Source: Brevundimonas sp. (lineage in GTDB: Bacteria > Pseudomonadota > Alphaproteobacteria > Caulobacterales > Caulobacteraceae). From it: a stretch of 64,000 nucleotides of DNA. The notes beneath the pieces are model-generated. The model was given only the letters and a program-made list of their open reading frames with translations. It was not told the origin of the DNA and made no database searches. Location of the stretch: positions 1-64,000 of the forward strand of contig NZ_JAIYCP010000004.1 in NCBI RefSeq assembly GCF_027487935.1, written 5' to 3'. A program made the position numbers and the translations under genes. Below are positions 27,250 to 36,045 of this stretch, in pieces (the stretch's first letter is position 1; each line of letters starts with the position of its first letter).

Positions 27250-27840
27250 ATGAGCGATCTTCCGAAGCGCGGTAAACTTGTTGCCACGCCTGCGATGGTG
27301 CGGGCGGTGGACAGGACCTCCTCGGTGTCGGCTGTCGCGCCGAAGCCACCGCTCGAGATTCGACGCTCAACCCGGTTAGGCGAGGTCTACTGGTGCGCAT
27401 TCAGCCCGCATCACTACCCACCCGAGTTCGACGACAAGCACCTCGTGGTGGTGATCCGTGGAGCCAAACCCGTATTCGGCGCTCACGTCGTGGTTCCGCT
27501 GACCAAGAAACCACAGCTAGACAACCCTCACGGTTACAAGCTGATCCGAAACCCGAACCCCAAGTCGGCCGATCAGTCCTGGGCTGTTTGCGACCACATC
27601 TACACCGTCGCCTCCGAGCGGCTGCAGCGGTTACGGGATTCCAAAGGCGTGATGAAAGAACCTGAGCGGATCGATGCGGCCGATTTCAGGGAGATCAGCC
27701 TGCGGGTGTTGAACGCCTTGAAACCCTTTCTTGCGCAGGCGCACCTGCCCGTGACCGGCCCCCGGGACAGCGGGGACGGGGCTTCTGCCGACACGCCTCC
27801 CGCCAGGGCGAAGTCTGCATCGCGCGCCGATCCCACTTGA
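27250..27840 (+). CDS. PemK/MazF-fold protein, no antitoxin seen
   Basis: A 196-residue protein whose centre resembles PemK/MazF/Kid toxins, which cut RNA. Features: TRLGEVYWCAFSPHHY, HLVVVIRGAKPVFGAHVVVP then LTKKPQ, and QSWAVCDHIYTVASERLQRL, matching the GxVxW, VVVI, VVPLT and D-motif order. An extra ~40-residue N-terminus and a Pro/Ala/Ser-rich tail extend it. No short antitoxin gene precedes or follows. Codon use is less GC-rich than pccA before it. I chose the ATG at 27250; the frame is open to 27142. It could be a housekeeping relative. Confidence 0.65.
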   Translation: MSDLPKRGKLVATPAMVRAVDRTSSVSAVAPKPPLEIRRSTRLGEVYWCAFSPHHYPPEFDDKHLVVVIRGAKPVFGAHVVVPLTKKPQLDNPHGYKLIRNPNPKSADQSWAVCDHIYTVASERLQRLRDSKGVMKEPERIDAADFREISLRVLNALKPFLAQAHLPVTGPRDSGDGASADTPPARAKSASRADPT

Positions 27841-27844
27841 TTTC

Positions 27845-27950
27845 GGAGCCCGAACCGCTATTTTTCTTCCACGGTTTCGGCCGCCGGACCGCAAGGTCCA
27901 CGCCCCGAGAGGGGCCAAAGCAAAGGCCAGCCGTCAGGCTGGCCTTTTTC
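27845..27950 (+). ncRNA. Candidate structured RNA with GNRA hairpins and terminator
   Basis: After the PemK-like gene the sequence forms CCGAACCG/CGGTTTCGG around a 14-base loop, then GGACC-GCAA-GGTCC and GCCCC-GAGA-GGGGC, two stems with GNRA tetraloops, and finally AAAGGCCAGCC-GTCA-GGCTGGCCTTTTT, a terminator (27922-27950). This is a compact row of stable hairpins in a 309-base gap. It may be a separate small RNA or the 3' end of the PemK-like mRNA. I see no clear promoter, so the 5' end is uncertain. Confidence 0.5.
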
Positions 27951-28149
27951 TGTTTCCGGCTTCTGACCGAACGCGCGCCTACCCGATCGCCGCCCTCTTT
28001 CGGTAGGCCTTCGACAGCCGTCGGTAAGGGTCCGAGGTCCCGGCCAGCACCAGATAGACACGGGCGATCATCTTGGTCGCGAACACAGATCGTGTCTCCA
28101 GAAACGGTCAGAAGGTCAGGGCCGCGACATAGATCCGACAGGACGGACT

Positions 28150-28866
28150 TCACACCGGCCCCACGCCGGCTAACGTCTGTCCGAACACCCGTCCGAAACT
28201 GACCCTCAGCGCCTCATCCGCCTCGTCCATGGTCGCGGGCACGCCCAGATCGACCAGGCTGGTCACCCCGTGCTCAGCAATCCCGCACGGCACGATCCCT
28301 GTGAAATGGTCCAGCGCCGGCTCCACGTTCAGGCTGATGCCGTGGAAGCTGACCCATTTGCGGACCTTTACGCCGATGGCGGCGATCTTGTCCTCACGCG
28401 ACCAGCCCGGCCCCTTGCGCTCCACCCAGACTCCGACCCGGCCCTCTCGCACATCGGCGGGGACGCCGAACTCAGCCAGGGCACCGATAATCCATTGCTC
28501 CAGCCCGCGTACGAAGGTCCGCACGTCCTTGCCGCGCTGGTTCAGGTCCAGCATCACATACACCACCCGCTGGCCCGGCCCGTGATAGGTGAACTGCCCG
28601 CCCCGGCCGCTGCGATGAACCGGGAACCGGGCCGCATCCAGCAGGTCGCCGTCCTTCGACGAGACCCCTGCCGTATAGAGGGGCGGATGCTCCAGCAGCC
28701 AGACCAGTTCGCCGGCCTCGCCGGCCGCGATGGCCGCCGCCCGCGCCTCCATGACCGCCACCGCCGCGTCATAGGCGACATAGCCTTCCGAGACCGCCCA
28801 TTCGGCCGGGCGGCCATCGGCGCGAATTAGTTTTTCCATCGCGTCGCTTAAGGCTTGGGAAAGCAT
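28150..28866 (-). CDS. lipB: Octanoyl-[acyl-carrier-protein] transferase (LipB)
   Basis: A 238-residue enzyme that moves octanoate from ACP to lipoyl domains, the first step of lipoate synthesis. Motifs: [39 protein letters not shown] (with the family HGPGQ) and [20 protein letters not shown] with the catalytic Lys, then [15 protein letters not shown] with the catalytic Cys in PCGI. I take the ATG at 28866 (MLSQALSD); the ATG at 28839 is possible. It diverges from the FliN-like gene with a 30-base gap. Confidence 0.94.
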   Translation of the reverse strand: MLSQALSDAMEKLIRADGRPAEWAVSEGYVAYDAAVAVMEARAAAIAAGEAGELVWLLEHPPLYTAGVSSKDGDLLDAARFPVHRSGRGGQFTYHGPGQRVVYVMLDLNQRGKDVRTFVRGLEQWIIGALAEFGVPADVREGRVGVWVERKGPGWSREDKIAAIGVKVRKWVSFHGISLNVEPALDHFTGIVPCGIAEHGVTSLVDLGVPATMDEADEALRVSFGRVFGQTLAGVGPV

Positions 28867-28896
28867 GACGCCTCCATTGTGGGTGGCGGAAGCACC

Positions 28897-29193
28897 ATGC
28901 AAGCCCAGACCGCTGAATCACAGCCAGTATTCGAGTCCCCCTTGAGCCAGATCGATGCCGTCGAAGTTGAGATCTCGGTCATCCTGGGGCGATGCGTGCT
29001 GCCTATGAACCAGCTGCTGAAGATGGGCCGCGGAGCCGTGATCCCGCTCAACGCCTCGGAAACCGACGAGGTCTGGATTCTCGCCAACAATCATCCGGTC
29101 GCTCGCGGCGAGATCGAAATTCGTGATGACCGCATCGCCATCACGGTCACCCGGGCCGCCGATGTCTATGACTTCATGGCCGGCTCGGCCTGA
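28897..29193 (+). CDS. FliN-like (SpoA domain) flagellar motor switch protein
   Basis: A 98-residue protein consisting almost only of a SpoA (FliM/FliN C-terminal) domain: [40 protein letters not shown] and [20 protein letters not shown]. FliN is part of the flagellar C-ring that reverses rotation. It is somewhat short and sits away from fliM (40.4 kb), which could mean a paralogue. The ATG at 28897 has a GGCGGAAG upstream. A heptamer hairpin element begins four bases after its stop. Confidence 0.75.
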   Translation: MQAQTAESQPVFESPLSQIDAVEVEISVILGRCVLPMNQLLKMGRGAVIPLNASETDEVWILANNHPVARGEIEIRDDRIAITVTRAADVYDFMAGSA

Positions 29194-29197
29194 GGGC

Positions 29198-29304
29198 GAT
29201 TGGTGGTTCGTCGTTGGTGATTGCCGGGCCGGATACCGTTGGTTCCGCGCGGCCCCCAGGCGATGAAGCAGCAGTCACCAACTCCTGATCACCAACCACT
29301 CAGA
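29198..29304. repeat. Heptamer hairpin element 5
   Basis: The left arm 29198-29225 is GATTGGT, GGTTCGT, CGTTGGT, GATTGCC. The right arm 29272-29304 reads as reverse complement GAGTGGT, TGGTGAT, CAGGAGT, TGGTGAC, so the arms match only in part, best at GTTGGTGA. The spacer is about 46 bases. It lies between the FliN-like gene and tRNA-Leu, both on the forward strand. The most decayed member of the set. Confidence 0.7.
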
Positions 29305-29356
29305 CAACCCCTTCCCTTCCAGCCCGACCTCCGCTATCAGCCCCCCTCCGATGCGA

Positions 29357-29443
29357 GCGGTCGTGGCGGAATTGGTAGACGCGCAGCGTTGAGGTCGCTG
29401 TTCCCTAACCGGAGTGGAAGTTCGAGTCTTCTCGACCGCACCA
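29357..29443 (+). tRNA. tRNA-Leu (anticodon GAG)
   Basis: An 87-base class II tRNA with encoded CCA. Acceptor GCGGTCG pairs with CGACCGC, the anticodon loop TTGAGGT gives GAG (leucine), and a long variable arm is present. mgtE starts 60 bases downstream. Confidence 0.97.
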
Positions 29444-29502
29444 TCTGATTTGACAGGGCGAAACATCGGCGACAGCTGATCTGAAAACAGGGGAGGCCAA
29501 GC

Positions 29503-30915
29503 GTGAGCAAAACCGCAGACGCCCCCCTGCCCGTCGCCTCCCGGACTGAAATCGACCACATCGCCCTCGACGAGGACTATGTGCTGACGGCGGCCTTCGT
29601 CGAGAAGGTCGTCGACGCCTCGGACGCCGGCGATGGGCTGAAGCTGCGGTCCCTGCTGGAAGATCTGCACCCGGCCGACGTAGCCGATCTGATGGGTTTC
29701 CTGACCGCCGAACACCGCGCGGTCGTCGTGCTGTGGCTTCCGCCCGACCTGCTGGCGGAAACCCTGCCCGAACTCGACGACAATATCCGCGAGGAGGTCC
29801 TGGAGCGCGTCCCGCACCTGACCCTCGCCGAGGCCCTGCAGGAGCTGGACTCCGACGACGCCGCCCTGGTGGTCGAGGACCTGGAAGACGATCAGCGCGA
29901 AAAGGTGCTGGCCGCCATGCCCGAGGTCGATCGCGCCGCGATCGAGAGCTCGCTGCGCTACGATGAGGATTCCGCCGGCCGCCTGATGCAGCGCGAGGTC
30001 ATGGCCGCGCCGTCGTTCTGGAACGTCGGCGATACCATCGATCACATCCGCAAACAGGGCGAGGACCTGCCGGAGCTGTTCTTCGACATCTATGTCGTGG
30101 ATCCCTCCAACAAGCCGGTCGGCGGCCTGTCGGTCAGCGGCCTGCTCCGCGCGCCACGCACGACGGCCCTCGTCGACCTCATGGAGCCGGTCAATGCGAT
30201 CGCCGTCGACCAGGACCAGGAAGAAGTCGCCTACATCTTCGAGAAATACCATCTGATCTCGGCCCCGGTCGTCGATGCGGCGGGCCGGCTGGTCGGTCAG
30301 ATCACCGTCGATGACATCGTCAACATCATCCAGGAAGAGAACCGCGAGGACATCCTGCGCCTCGCGGGTGTGTCCGACGAGGACCGTGGCTCGTCCGTGT
30401 CCGAGATCGTGCGCGGCCGCGTGCCCTGGCTGGCGGTCAATCTCGGTACCGCCGTACTCGGTTCGATCGTCATCTCATGGTTCGAGGTCACGATCGCCCA
30501 GATCGTCGCCCTGGTGATCCTGCTGCCCATCGTCTCGGCCATCGGCGGTAATGCCGGCACCCAGGCCCTGACCGTGACCGTTCGCGCCCTGGCGACGCGT
30601 GAGCTGAACAGCTCCAACGCCGCCCGCACCTTCCGCCGCGAGCTGGCTGTCGGCCTGGCCAATGGTCTGGTGCTGGCCCCGCTGATCGGGACGGCCGCAG
30701 GCCTCTGGTTCCAGGACTGGCGCATCGGCGCCGTGATCGGCATGGCCATGGTGCTGAACCTGCTGGTCGCGGCCACCGTCGGGGTCCTGACGCCCCTGAC
30801 CCTGTCACGGCTGAAGTTCGACCCGGCCGTATCCTCCGCCGTCTTCGTGACGGCGACGACGGATTTCTTCGGCTTCCTGATCTTCCTCGGTCTCGCCACC
30901 CTCGTCCTGCTGTAG
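29503..30915 (+). CDS. mgtE: MgtE-family magnesium transporter
   Basis: A 470-residue Mg2+ channel. The N-terminal MgtE_N superhelix (LEDLHPADVADLMGFL, repeated VLERVPHLTLAEALQELDSD) is followed by two CBS domains around residues 165-290 (FFDIYVVDPSNKPVGGLSVS, FEKYHLISAPVVDAAGRLVG) and five membrane helices with the pore motif ILLPIVSAIGGNAGTQALTV. Start GTG at 29503 with GGGGAGG upstream. Its stop is immediately followed by the sigma-54 promoter of spmX. Confidence 0.95.
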   Translation: MSKTADAPLPVASRTEIDHIALDEDYVLTAAFVEKVVDASDAGDGLKLRSLLEDLHPADVADLMGFLTAEHRAVVVLWLPPDLLAETLPELDDNIREEVLERVPHLTLAEALQELDSDDAALVVEDLEDDQREKVLAAMPEVDRAAIESSLRYDEDSAGRLMQREVMAAPSFWNVGDTIDHIRKQGEDLPELFFDIYVVDPSNKPVGGLSVSGLLRAPRTTALVDLMEPVNAIAVDQDQEEVAYIFEKYHLISAPVVDAAGRLVGQITVDDIVNIIQEENREDILRLAGVSDEDRGSSVSEIVRGRVPWLAVNLGTAVLGSIVISWFEVTIAQIVALVILLPIVSAIGGNAGTQALTVTVRALATRELNSSNAARTFRRELAVGLANGLVLAPLIGTAAGLWFQDWRIGAVIGMAMVLNLLVAATVGVLTPLTLSRLKFDPAVSSAVFVTATTDFFGFLIFLGLATLVLL

Positions 30916-30917
30916 AA

Positions 30918-30933
30918 CGGCGTGTCCCTTGCT
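30918..30933 (+). promoter_or_regulatory. Sigma-54 promoter candidate for spmX
   Basis: CGGCGTGTCCCTTGCT has the invariant GG at -24 (30919-30920) and GC at -12 (30931-30932) with the required 10-base gap, plus TTGC. It starts three bases after the mgtE stop. A start near 30944 would place the mRNA end about 36 bases before the GTG of spmX. In Caulobacter, spmX is known to depend on sigma-54 and TacA. Confidence 0.7.
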
Positions 30934-30979
30934 GGTTCCCCGGTCGGGCGAGCGCGCCCGTCTCGATTTGGGTCAATCC

Positions 30980-32236
30980 GTGTCCGAAACGCCCACAACC
31001 CGTCTGAAGGTCTCCCGCGAAGGGATCGTCCTCATCAAGAGCTTTGAGGGCTTTCGTCCGCGCGCCACGCAGCGGGAGGACGGCCGCTGGGTCATCGGCT
31101 ATGGCCATACCGCCTCGGCCCGCGAGGGTCTGACCGTCGCCGAGGCCGATGCGGAATTGCTGCTCCGGTATGATCTCCTGCCGGTCGTGAAGGCGCTGAA
31201 CGAAGAGGTTCACAGCCCGCTGAACCAGCATCAATTTGACGCCCTGGCCAGCTTCGCCATCTCGGTCGGTGTGGACCGCTTCCTTGCATCCGATGTCCTT
31301 CAGAGGTTGAACGAGGGTCACGCCATACAGGCCGCGGACGCCCTGATCGGGTGGCCGGAAGACATCTCCGTGGACGCACGCCTGCGCCGCCGCTCGGCCG
31401 AGCGGGCCCTGTTCGTTGCTGACCCGTCCTCACCGGTCACCCTCGCAGCCTTGCTGGCCGCGCCCCTTCCGTCGGCCGGGCCGGAGGCCGCCGAACCGGA
31501 TCCGACGCCGCCCCCCGCGACGTCCACCCCTGAACCTCCGGTCCTGCAGCCTGCGGAGGGCGTCGCGCGGGTCAGTCTGGATCGCTATTCCCCCTATGCG
31601 GCCCCCATCATCGGCCCCCTGCCGGGCTTTGCGCCCCGGGATCCGGTCGAAGCACCGGTCGTCGCGCCCGTCTTCCCGGCCCAGCCCGAGCCGGCGATAG
31701 CCGCGCCGGAACCGGAATCTCAACCCGAGCCAGAGCCGGAGCCTCAGCCTCAGCCCGAGCCTCAGCCCGGGCCCGAGCCCACAGACACCGGTCCCGTCAT
31801 CCCGCTGGTGTCTACCGCCCTCCTGCCCTCGCCCTTCCCGGCGATGGAGTCCGAACTGGTCCTGACCCCCGCCACCGAGGCCGACTTCATCGAGGCCGAG
31901 CGTCCGGTCTGGCCGTCGGACCAGCGCGACCCGGTTCCTTCCGCTGAGGAAACCGGCCTGTTCGAGGACGAACCGACCCTTTCTGTCCTGCGCCACGAGG
32001 TTGAACCGGCCGGGCCTCGCCGCTTTGACTGGAGCGAGACCGGTGCCTTTCTGATCATGGGCGGTGTGGGCCTGGCCGCCTGCGGGGCCTCGGCCGCCGC
32101 CTTCCGTCTGGCCGTGGAACAGCCCTCACCGATGGGCGAGACGACCGTCATCGCCTGGGCCCTCGCCCTGATCGGGGTGATTTGCGTCGGCGTGTCGTCG
32201 TGGAACCTCTATGTGCGGTGGGGCAAGCCGGACTGA
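30980..32236 (+). CDS. spmX: SpmX, lysozyme-derived cell-polarity protein
   Basis: A 418-residue protein with the layout of SpmX: an N-terminal GH24 lysozyme-like domain (residues ~8-150; [19 protein letters not shown] then VIGYGHT), a Pro/Glu/Gln-rich linker ([19 protein letters not shown]) and two C-terminal membrane helices ([39 protein letters not shown]). Of the phage lysozyme triad, Glu23 and Thr44 are kept, but the Asp expected nine residues after the Glu is Arg32, as in a detoxified enzyme. SpmX positions and activates the DivJ kinase at the stalked pole. I chose GTG 30980 because the longer TTG start lies in the promoter. Confidence 0.9.
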   Translation: MSETPTTRLKVSREGIVLIKSFEGFRPRATQREDGRWVIGYGHTASAREGLTVAEADAELLLRYDLLPVVKALNEEVHSPLNQHQFDALASFAISVGVDRFLASDVLQRLNEGHAIQAADALIGWPEDISVDARLRRRSAERALFVADPSSPVTLAALLAAPLPSAGPEAAEPDPTPPPATSTPEPPVLQPAEGVARVSLDRYSPYAAPIIGPLPGFAPRDPVEAPVVAPVFPAQPEPAIAAPEPESQPEPEPEPQPQPEPQPGPEPTDTGPVIPLVSTALLPSPFPAMESELVLTPATEADFIEAERPVWPSDQRDPVPSAEETGLFEDEPTLSVLRHEVEPAGPRRFDWSETGAFLIMGGVGLAACGASAAAFRLAVEQPSPMGETTVIAWALALIGVICVGVSSWNLYVRWGKPD

Positions 32237-32273
32237 CTTTCCGGCGAGAGCGGGCGGTGCTACCTCCGCGCCC

Positions 32274-33437
32274 ATGAGCATTCCCAACGCCCCCCAATCC
32301 ATGGAATTCGGCCTCGGCGAAAACGCCGACATGATCCGTGAGACCACCGCCCGCTGGGCGACCGACCGTCTGGCCCCCCTGGCCGCCGAGATCGACGAGA
32401 CCAACGCCTTCAAGCGCGAGCTCTGGCCCGAGATGGGCGAGCTGGGCCTGCACGGCATCACCGTCGAGGAAGAATACGGCGGCCTCGGCCTCGGCTACCT
32501 CGAACACGTCGTGGCCATGGAGGAGGTGTCCCGCGCCTCTGCCTCGATCGGCCTGGCCTACGGGGCCCACTCCAACCTGTGCGTCAACCAGATCCGCCGC
32601 TGGGGCACCGAAGCCCAGAAACAGAAATACCTGCCCGGCCTGATCTCGGGCGAACACGTCGGCTCACTGGCCATGTCGGAAGTCGGTTCCGGCTCGGACG
32701 TCATGTCGATGCGGACCCAGGCCGTGAAACAGGGCGACCGCTACGTCCTGAACGGCACCAAATTCTGGATCACCAACGCGCCGCACGCCGAGACCCTGGT
32801 GGTCTATGCCCGCACCGGCGAAGGCAACGGCGGCGTCACCGCCTTCCTGATCGAAAAGGGCATGAAGGGATTCAGCGTCTCGAAGAAGCTGGACAAGATG
32901 GGCATGCGCGGCTCGGACACCGCCGAACTGGTGTTCGAGGACTGTGAGGTCCCGGAAGAGAACGTCATGGGCCCCGTCGGCGGCGGTGCCGGCGTGCTGA
33001 TGAGCGGCCTCGACTATGAGCGCGCCGTGCTGGCGGCCGGGCCGCTGGGCATCATGCAGGCGGCGCTCGACGTGGTCCTGCCCTATGTCCGCGAGCGCAA
33101 ACAGTTCGGCAAGCCGATCGGATCGTTCCAGCTGATGCAGGCCAAGGTCGCCGACATGTACGTGGCCCTGAACAGCGCCCGCGCCTATGTCTATGCCGTG
33201 GCCCGCGCCTGCGACCAGGGCAAGACCACCCGCTATGACGCCGCCGGGGCCATCCTGCTGGCCTCCGAGAATGCCGTGAAGGTCAGCCTCGAGGCCGTCC
33301 AGGCGCTCGGCGGGGCGGGCTATACGAAGGAATGGCCGGTCGAGCGTCTGGTCCGCGACGCCAAGCTCTACGACATCGGTGCCGGCACCAACGAGATCCG
33401 GCGGTTTCTGATCGGACGGGAATTGCTGGGCGGCTAG
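32274..33437 (+). CDS. ivd: Isovaleryl-CoA dehydrogenase
   Basis: A 387-residue acyl-CoA dehydrogenase (FAD) that makes 3-methylcrotonyl-CoA, the substrate of the MCC encoded at 6.3 and 9.5 kb. Motifs: [58 protein letters not shown] and [20 protein letters not shown] ending [16 protein letters not shown]. The active-site Glu of isovaleryl enzymes lies in GLDYERAVL, which is the position typical for this class. The ATG at 32274 starts 38 bases after spmX. Confidence 0.93.
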   Translation: MSIPNAPQSMEFGLGENADMIRETTARWATDRLAPLAAEIDETNAFKRELWPEMGELGLHGITVEEEYGGLGLGYLEHVVAMEEVSRASASIGLAYGAHSNLCVNQIRRWGTEAQKQKYLPGLISGEHVGSLAMSEVGSGSDVMSMRTQAVKQGDRYVLNGTKFWITNAPHAETLVVYARTGEGNGGVTAFLIEKGMKGFSVSKKLDKMGMRGSDTAELVFEDCEVPEENVMGPVGGGAGVLMSGLDYERAVLAAGPLGIMQAALDVVLPYVRERKQFGKPIGSFQLMQAKVADMYVALNSARAYVYAVARACDQGKTTRYDAAGAILLASENAVKVSLEAVQALGGAGYTKEWPVERLVRDAKLYDIGAGTNEIRRFLIGRELLGG

Positions 33438-33574
33438 TTGCCGCATCCCGCTCGCGCCTGACCTTCAGGTACGGATGCGGATGCGCTGCACCGCCAGGAT
33501 TGACGTTTGTTAAGTGGCGCGCGTCCATCTACCGGCCTAGATCGAGTCATCCCCGCCCCGGACCCCCGTCGCAG

Positions 33575-34210
33575 ATGCCCGACTACGACTATCATAGCGA
33601 CAGCCGGACCTTCTCCCAGGTGATCGAGGACATCGGGGCCAGGGAGGACCCGAAGCTCTATCTCGGTGAGCTGGTGAACGCCTTCGGCGAGCGCGGCTTC
33701 GGGGCCCTGATGCTGTTCTTCGGCCTGCTCAACATCGCCATCGGCATCATCCCCGGAACGACGACGGTCCTTGGGGCTCCCCTGCTTCTGATGGGCCTGC
33801 AGCTCGTGATCCGGCAGGAGCAGCTCTGGCTGCCGCGCTGGGCGTTACGGCGCGCGATCGAGCGCGAAACCTATCGCAACGGTGTGAAAAAGGTCCTGAT
33901 CCGCTTCAAACAGGTCGAACGTCTGTCCAGACCCCGGCTGCCGGCGATGACCAGCCCGGTCTCGGAGGTGCTGATCGGCATCGTCACCGTCCTGCTGTCC
34001 TGCATTCTGGTGCTGCCGATCTGGGGCGGAAACCTGGTCCCCGCCCTGATCATTTCGACATTCGGATTCGGACTGATGCAGCGCGACGGCATTGTGGTGC
34101 TGATCGGCTGGGCAGGGGTGGCCGGCGTCTGCCTGTTCATCTGGCTCGCCGGGGGGCTGGTCAGCCTGGCGCTGGGGCCGACCATCCAGTGGGTCACTGG
34201 CCTGTTCTAG
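33575..34210 (+). CDS. exoD: ExoD-family membrane protein
   Basis: A 211-residue inner-membrane protein of the ExoD family, linked in rhizobia to exopolysaccharide production and alkaline tolerance. Features: FSQVIEDIGAREDPKLYLGE, then GLLNIAIGIIPGTTTVLGAP-type helices and PRWALRRAIERE, with about four or five hydrophobic segments towards the C-terminus. The ATG at 33575 begins MPDYDYHSD. It stands alone after ivd, ending 60 bases from flaF on the opposite strand. Confidence 0.85.
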   Translation: MPDYDYHSDSRTFSQVIEDIGAREDPKLYLGELVNAFGERGFGALMLFFGLLNIAIGIIPGTTTVLGAPLLLMGLQLVIRQEQLWLPRWALRRAIERETYRNGVKKVLIRFKQVERLSRPRLPAMTSPVSEVLIGIVTVLLSCILVLPIWGGNLVPALIISTFGFGLMQRDGIVVLIGWAGVAGVCLFIWLAGGLVSLALGPTIQWVTGLF

Positions 34211-34270
34211 CCCCGCCGCCCGCTGTCGTGTCCGTTGTGATGAAACGGTGCGCGCCGGAGCCGTAGCGCG

Positions 34271-34645
34271 TCAGGCCGCCTGTTGCGCGCCCGGCCCTGG
34301 ACCTGCCAGCCCCTGCATGACCATCCGGTTGATTTCGATCAGGGTTTCGAAATCATCCTCGCCCCGCATGATCTCCGAAGAGTGACGGCTGACGAACAGG
34401 CTGATGGAGATGATCTGGGCCTTGAGCCCCGGACTCATGACATTGTCCTTGTTGGAGCAGTCGGTCGCGAGCGTCGACCACAGCCGCCGGTTCCAGTCCA
34501 GCGCATCGATCCGCGCAGAGATCTCTGTCGGTTCAAGGGTCGAGGCGTGCATCAGCGCCCGGGTCACTTCCCCGAACAGCCGGTACTCCATCTCGCGCGG
34601 AGATTCAGCCCTGGCTGCCGCTGTCTTGTACGCCTGTAGCGACAT
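34271..34645 (-). CDS. flaF: Flagellar biosynthesis regulator FlaF
   Basis: A 124-residue protein needed for flagellin synthesis and secretion in Caulobacter. It starts [20 protein letters not shown] and includes [20 protein letters not shown] and [20 protein letters not shown], the family pattern. It overlaps the end of flbT by 41 bases in another frame, so the two are translationally coupled. The ATG at 34645 is chosen over one at 34669. Confidence 0.93.
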   Translation of the reverse strand: MSLQAYKTAAARAESPREMEYRLFGEVTRALMHASTLEPTEISARIDALDWNRRLWSTLATDCSNKDNVMSPGLKAQIISISLFVSRHSSEIMRGEDDFETLIEINRMVMQGLAGPGPGAQQAA

Positions 34646-35027
34646 TCGCCAGACCTTCCTCATACTCAACGAGTTTTCGCGCCGCCATCAGCGCCTTGTA
34701 GTGCTCGCGCGCCATCACATGGCGCGAAGCTGCGACGCAGGCCGCCAGAATTTCGGGATTGCGGGACGCGCCCATGAACTCGCCGAGCCGTAGAGCGAAC
34801 TCGTCATAGACCTTGGCCGCTGCGGTCTCGTCCAGATACATCATCATGACCGGGAAATAGACGCGCTTGGCCGGGGTGTTGGCATCCTCGGGCTGGAGAA
34901 TGTCCTTCTCGCGCAGGACCGACGCCTTGTTCTGCAGGATCAGTACGCCCCGCCGGTCGCCATTCTGGACGACGGCGCCGTTGAGGACGAATTTCTCGCC
35001 GGGCTTCAGCGACAGCTTGAGCGGCAT
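34605..35027 (-). CDS. flbT: Flagellin mRNA repressor FlbT
   Basis: A 140-residue post-transcriptional regulator. In Caulobacter FlbT binds the 5' leader of flagellin mRNA and promotes its decay until the hook is complete. Features: [40 protein letters not shown] then [11 protein letters not shown], and a helical C-terminal half. The flaF gene starts inside its 3' end. No flagellin gene is in the window. Its upstream region is described separately. Confidence 0.94.
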   Translation of the reverse strand: MPLKLSLKPGEKFVLNGAVVQNGDRRGVLILQNKASVLREKDILQPEDANTPAKRVYFPVMMMYLDETAAAKVYDEFALRLGEFMGASRNPEILAACVAASRHVMAREHYKALMAARKLVEYEEGLANVATGVQDSGSQG

Positions 35028-35335
35028 TTGCGAGGACGTCTCCTGACAGGACCCGAACGACGATAGGAAGCCGGAACCAAACGCAGCCTAAACAAACGTG
35101 GTTAACCAGTTCTTGTCGGCCGATGCGGCTACAAGCGGTGGAGCGAGACGGCCGAAAGCGGACCGTCAGGACGTCGGTGATGGCTGGGAAGCGGAACGCA
35201 CCACCTGACCCTGCCCGGAGGATCACCGGCGGTTTCCCCGCCCACTCGAGGGCACCGCTCTCTCGTCCATTGACGTTTCTATCAGGGTTTTGTGGTCTAT
35301 CGTTCCGGAGCAATGGTCCCCGGTAGTGCGAGCCT
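35028..35335. other. Divergent intergenic region flbT / YkgJ-family gene
   Basis: 308 bases between two divergent genes. A GGTTAACC palindrome at about 35099 is a possible CtrA half-site ~70 bases upstream of flbT. TTGACG at 35270 could be the -35 box for the YkgJ gene, with a weak -10 about 17 bases later. Both readings are tentative. I see no gene or repeat in it. Confidence 0.35.
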
Positions 35336-35830
35336 ATGACAAATCCTTGCCTCAGATGTACGGTGGACCAGAACTGCTGTCGGGACCTGCACGGCCTTCT
35401 TCTGAATGAAGCCGAGTATCAACGTCATTTCGCAGGACGGTCAGACCATCTGTCGATCGCGCGAGCCGGTCGCGTTTATCGCTTGTCGTCAAACGGACGG
35501 GGACCCTGCCCGAATTGGGACATGGGGTGCTCGATCCATGCCGATCGGCCGATGGATTGTGCGCTTTACCCGTATACGATCGGAAACATCTTCGAGGAAA
35601 AAGGGAAGGTCTACGCGACCTATCACAGCCGCACCGAGTGTCCTCTGAGCGCAGAGATCATTCAGCCCAGACAGGAAGCTGAAGAGCTGATCCACGACTT
35701 CTTGAAGCAGACCTACGGAGAAGAGACGGAAGTGGTTGTGCGCCACGATGAAGGCGCTGCCCGGCTTTACCACCTCGCACGTCGCGCCGCCGCAAAGTCA
35801 GGTAAGATTCTCTCGTCGATGACGAGATGA
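35336..35830 (+). CDS. YkgJ-family cysteine cluster protein
   Basis: A 164-residue protein of the YkgJ/zinc-iron-chelating type. Cysteines lie in PCLRCTVDQNCCRDLHG at the N-terminus, PCPNWDMGCSIHADRPMDCA in the middle, and a further Cys in TECPLSAE. The C-terminal part is helical and basic. Such proteins are thought to bind Fe-S clusters or zinc; the target is unknown. The gene has lower GC than its neighbours, hinting at transfer. It stands alone. Confidence 0.78.
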   Translation: MTNPCLRCTVDQNCCRDLHGLLLNEAEYQRHFAGRSDHLSIARAGRVYRLSSNGRGPCPNWDMGCSIHADRPMDCALYPYTIGNIFEEKGKVYATYHSRTECPLSAEIIQPRQEAEELIHDFLKQTYGEETEVVVRHDEGAARLYHLARRAAAKSGKILSSMTR

Positions 35831-36045
35831 ATGTGAGCCGATTCAGTCGGCGCAATCTGCCGGCCAACAAGATCGGCAACTCACGCGCCACCTGACGGGC
35901 CTTGCCTTCCTGCCGAGCGCAGACATACCCAAGGGCTCCTCAGGGTCGAAAGCGGCCGGTGACGGCCCGCCGATGAGTGGACCCTGTGTTCCTGGGTGAG
36001 GCTGAGCATCGTGTTTCCACATGACCGGTGTTAACCCGGCGCGCC

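Noticed and set aside
35270..35300. A sigma-70 promoter for the YkgJ-family gene
   Set aside because: TTGACG is present, but the expected -10 is poor, so it is mentioned only in the intergenic entry.
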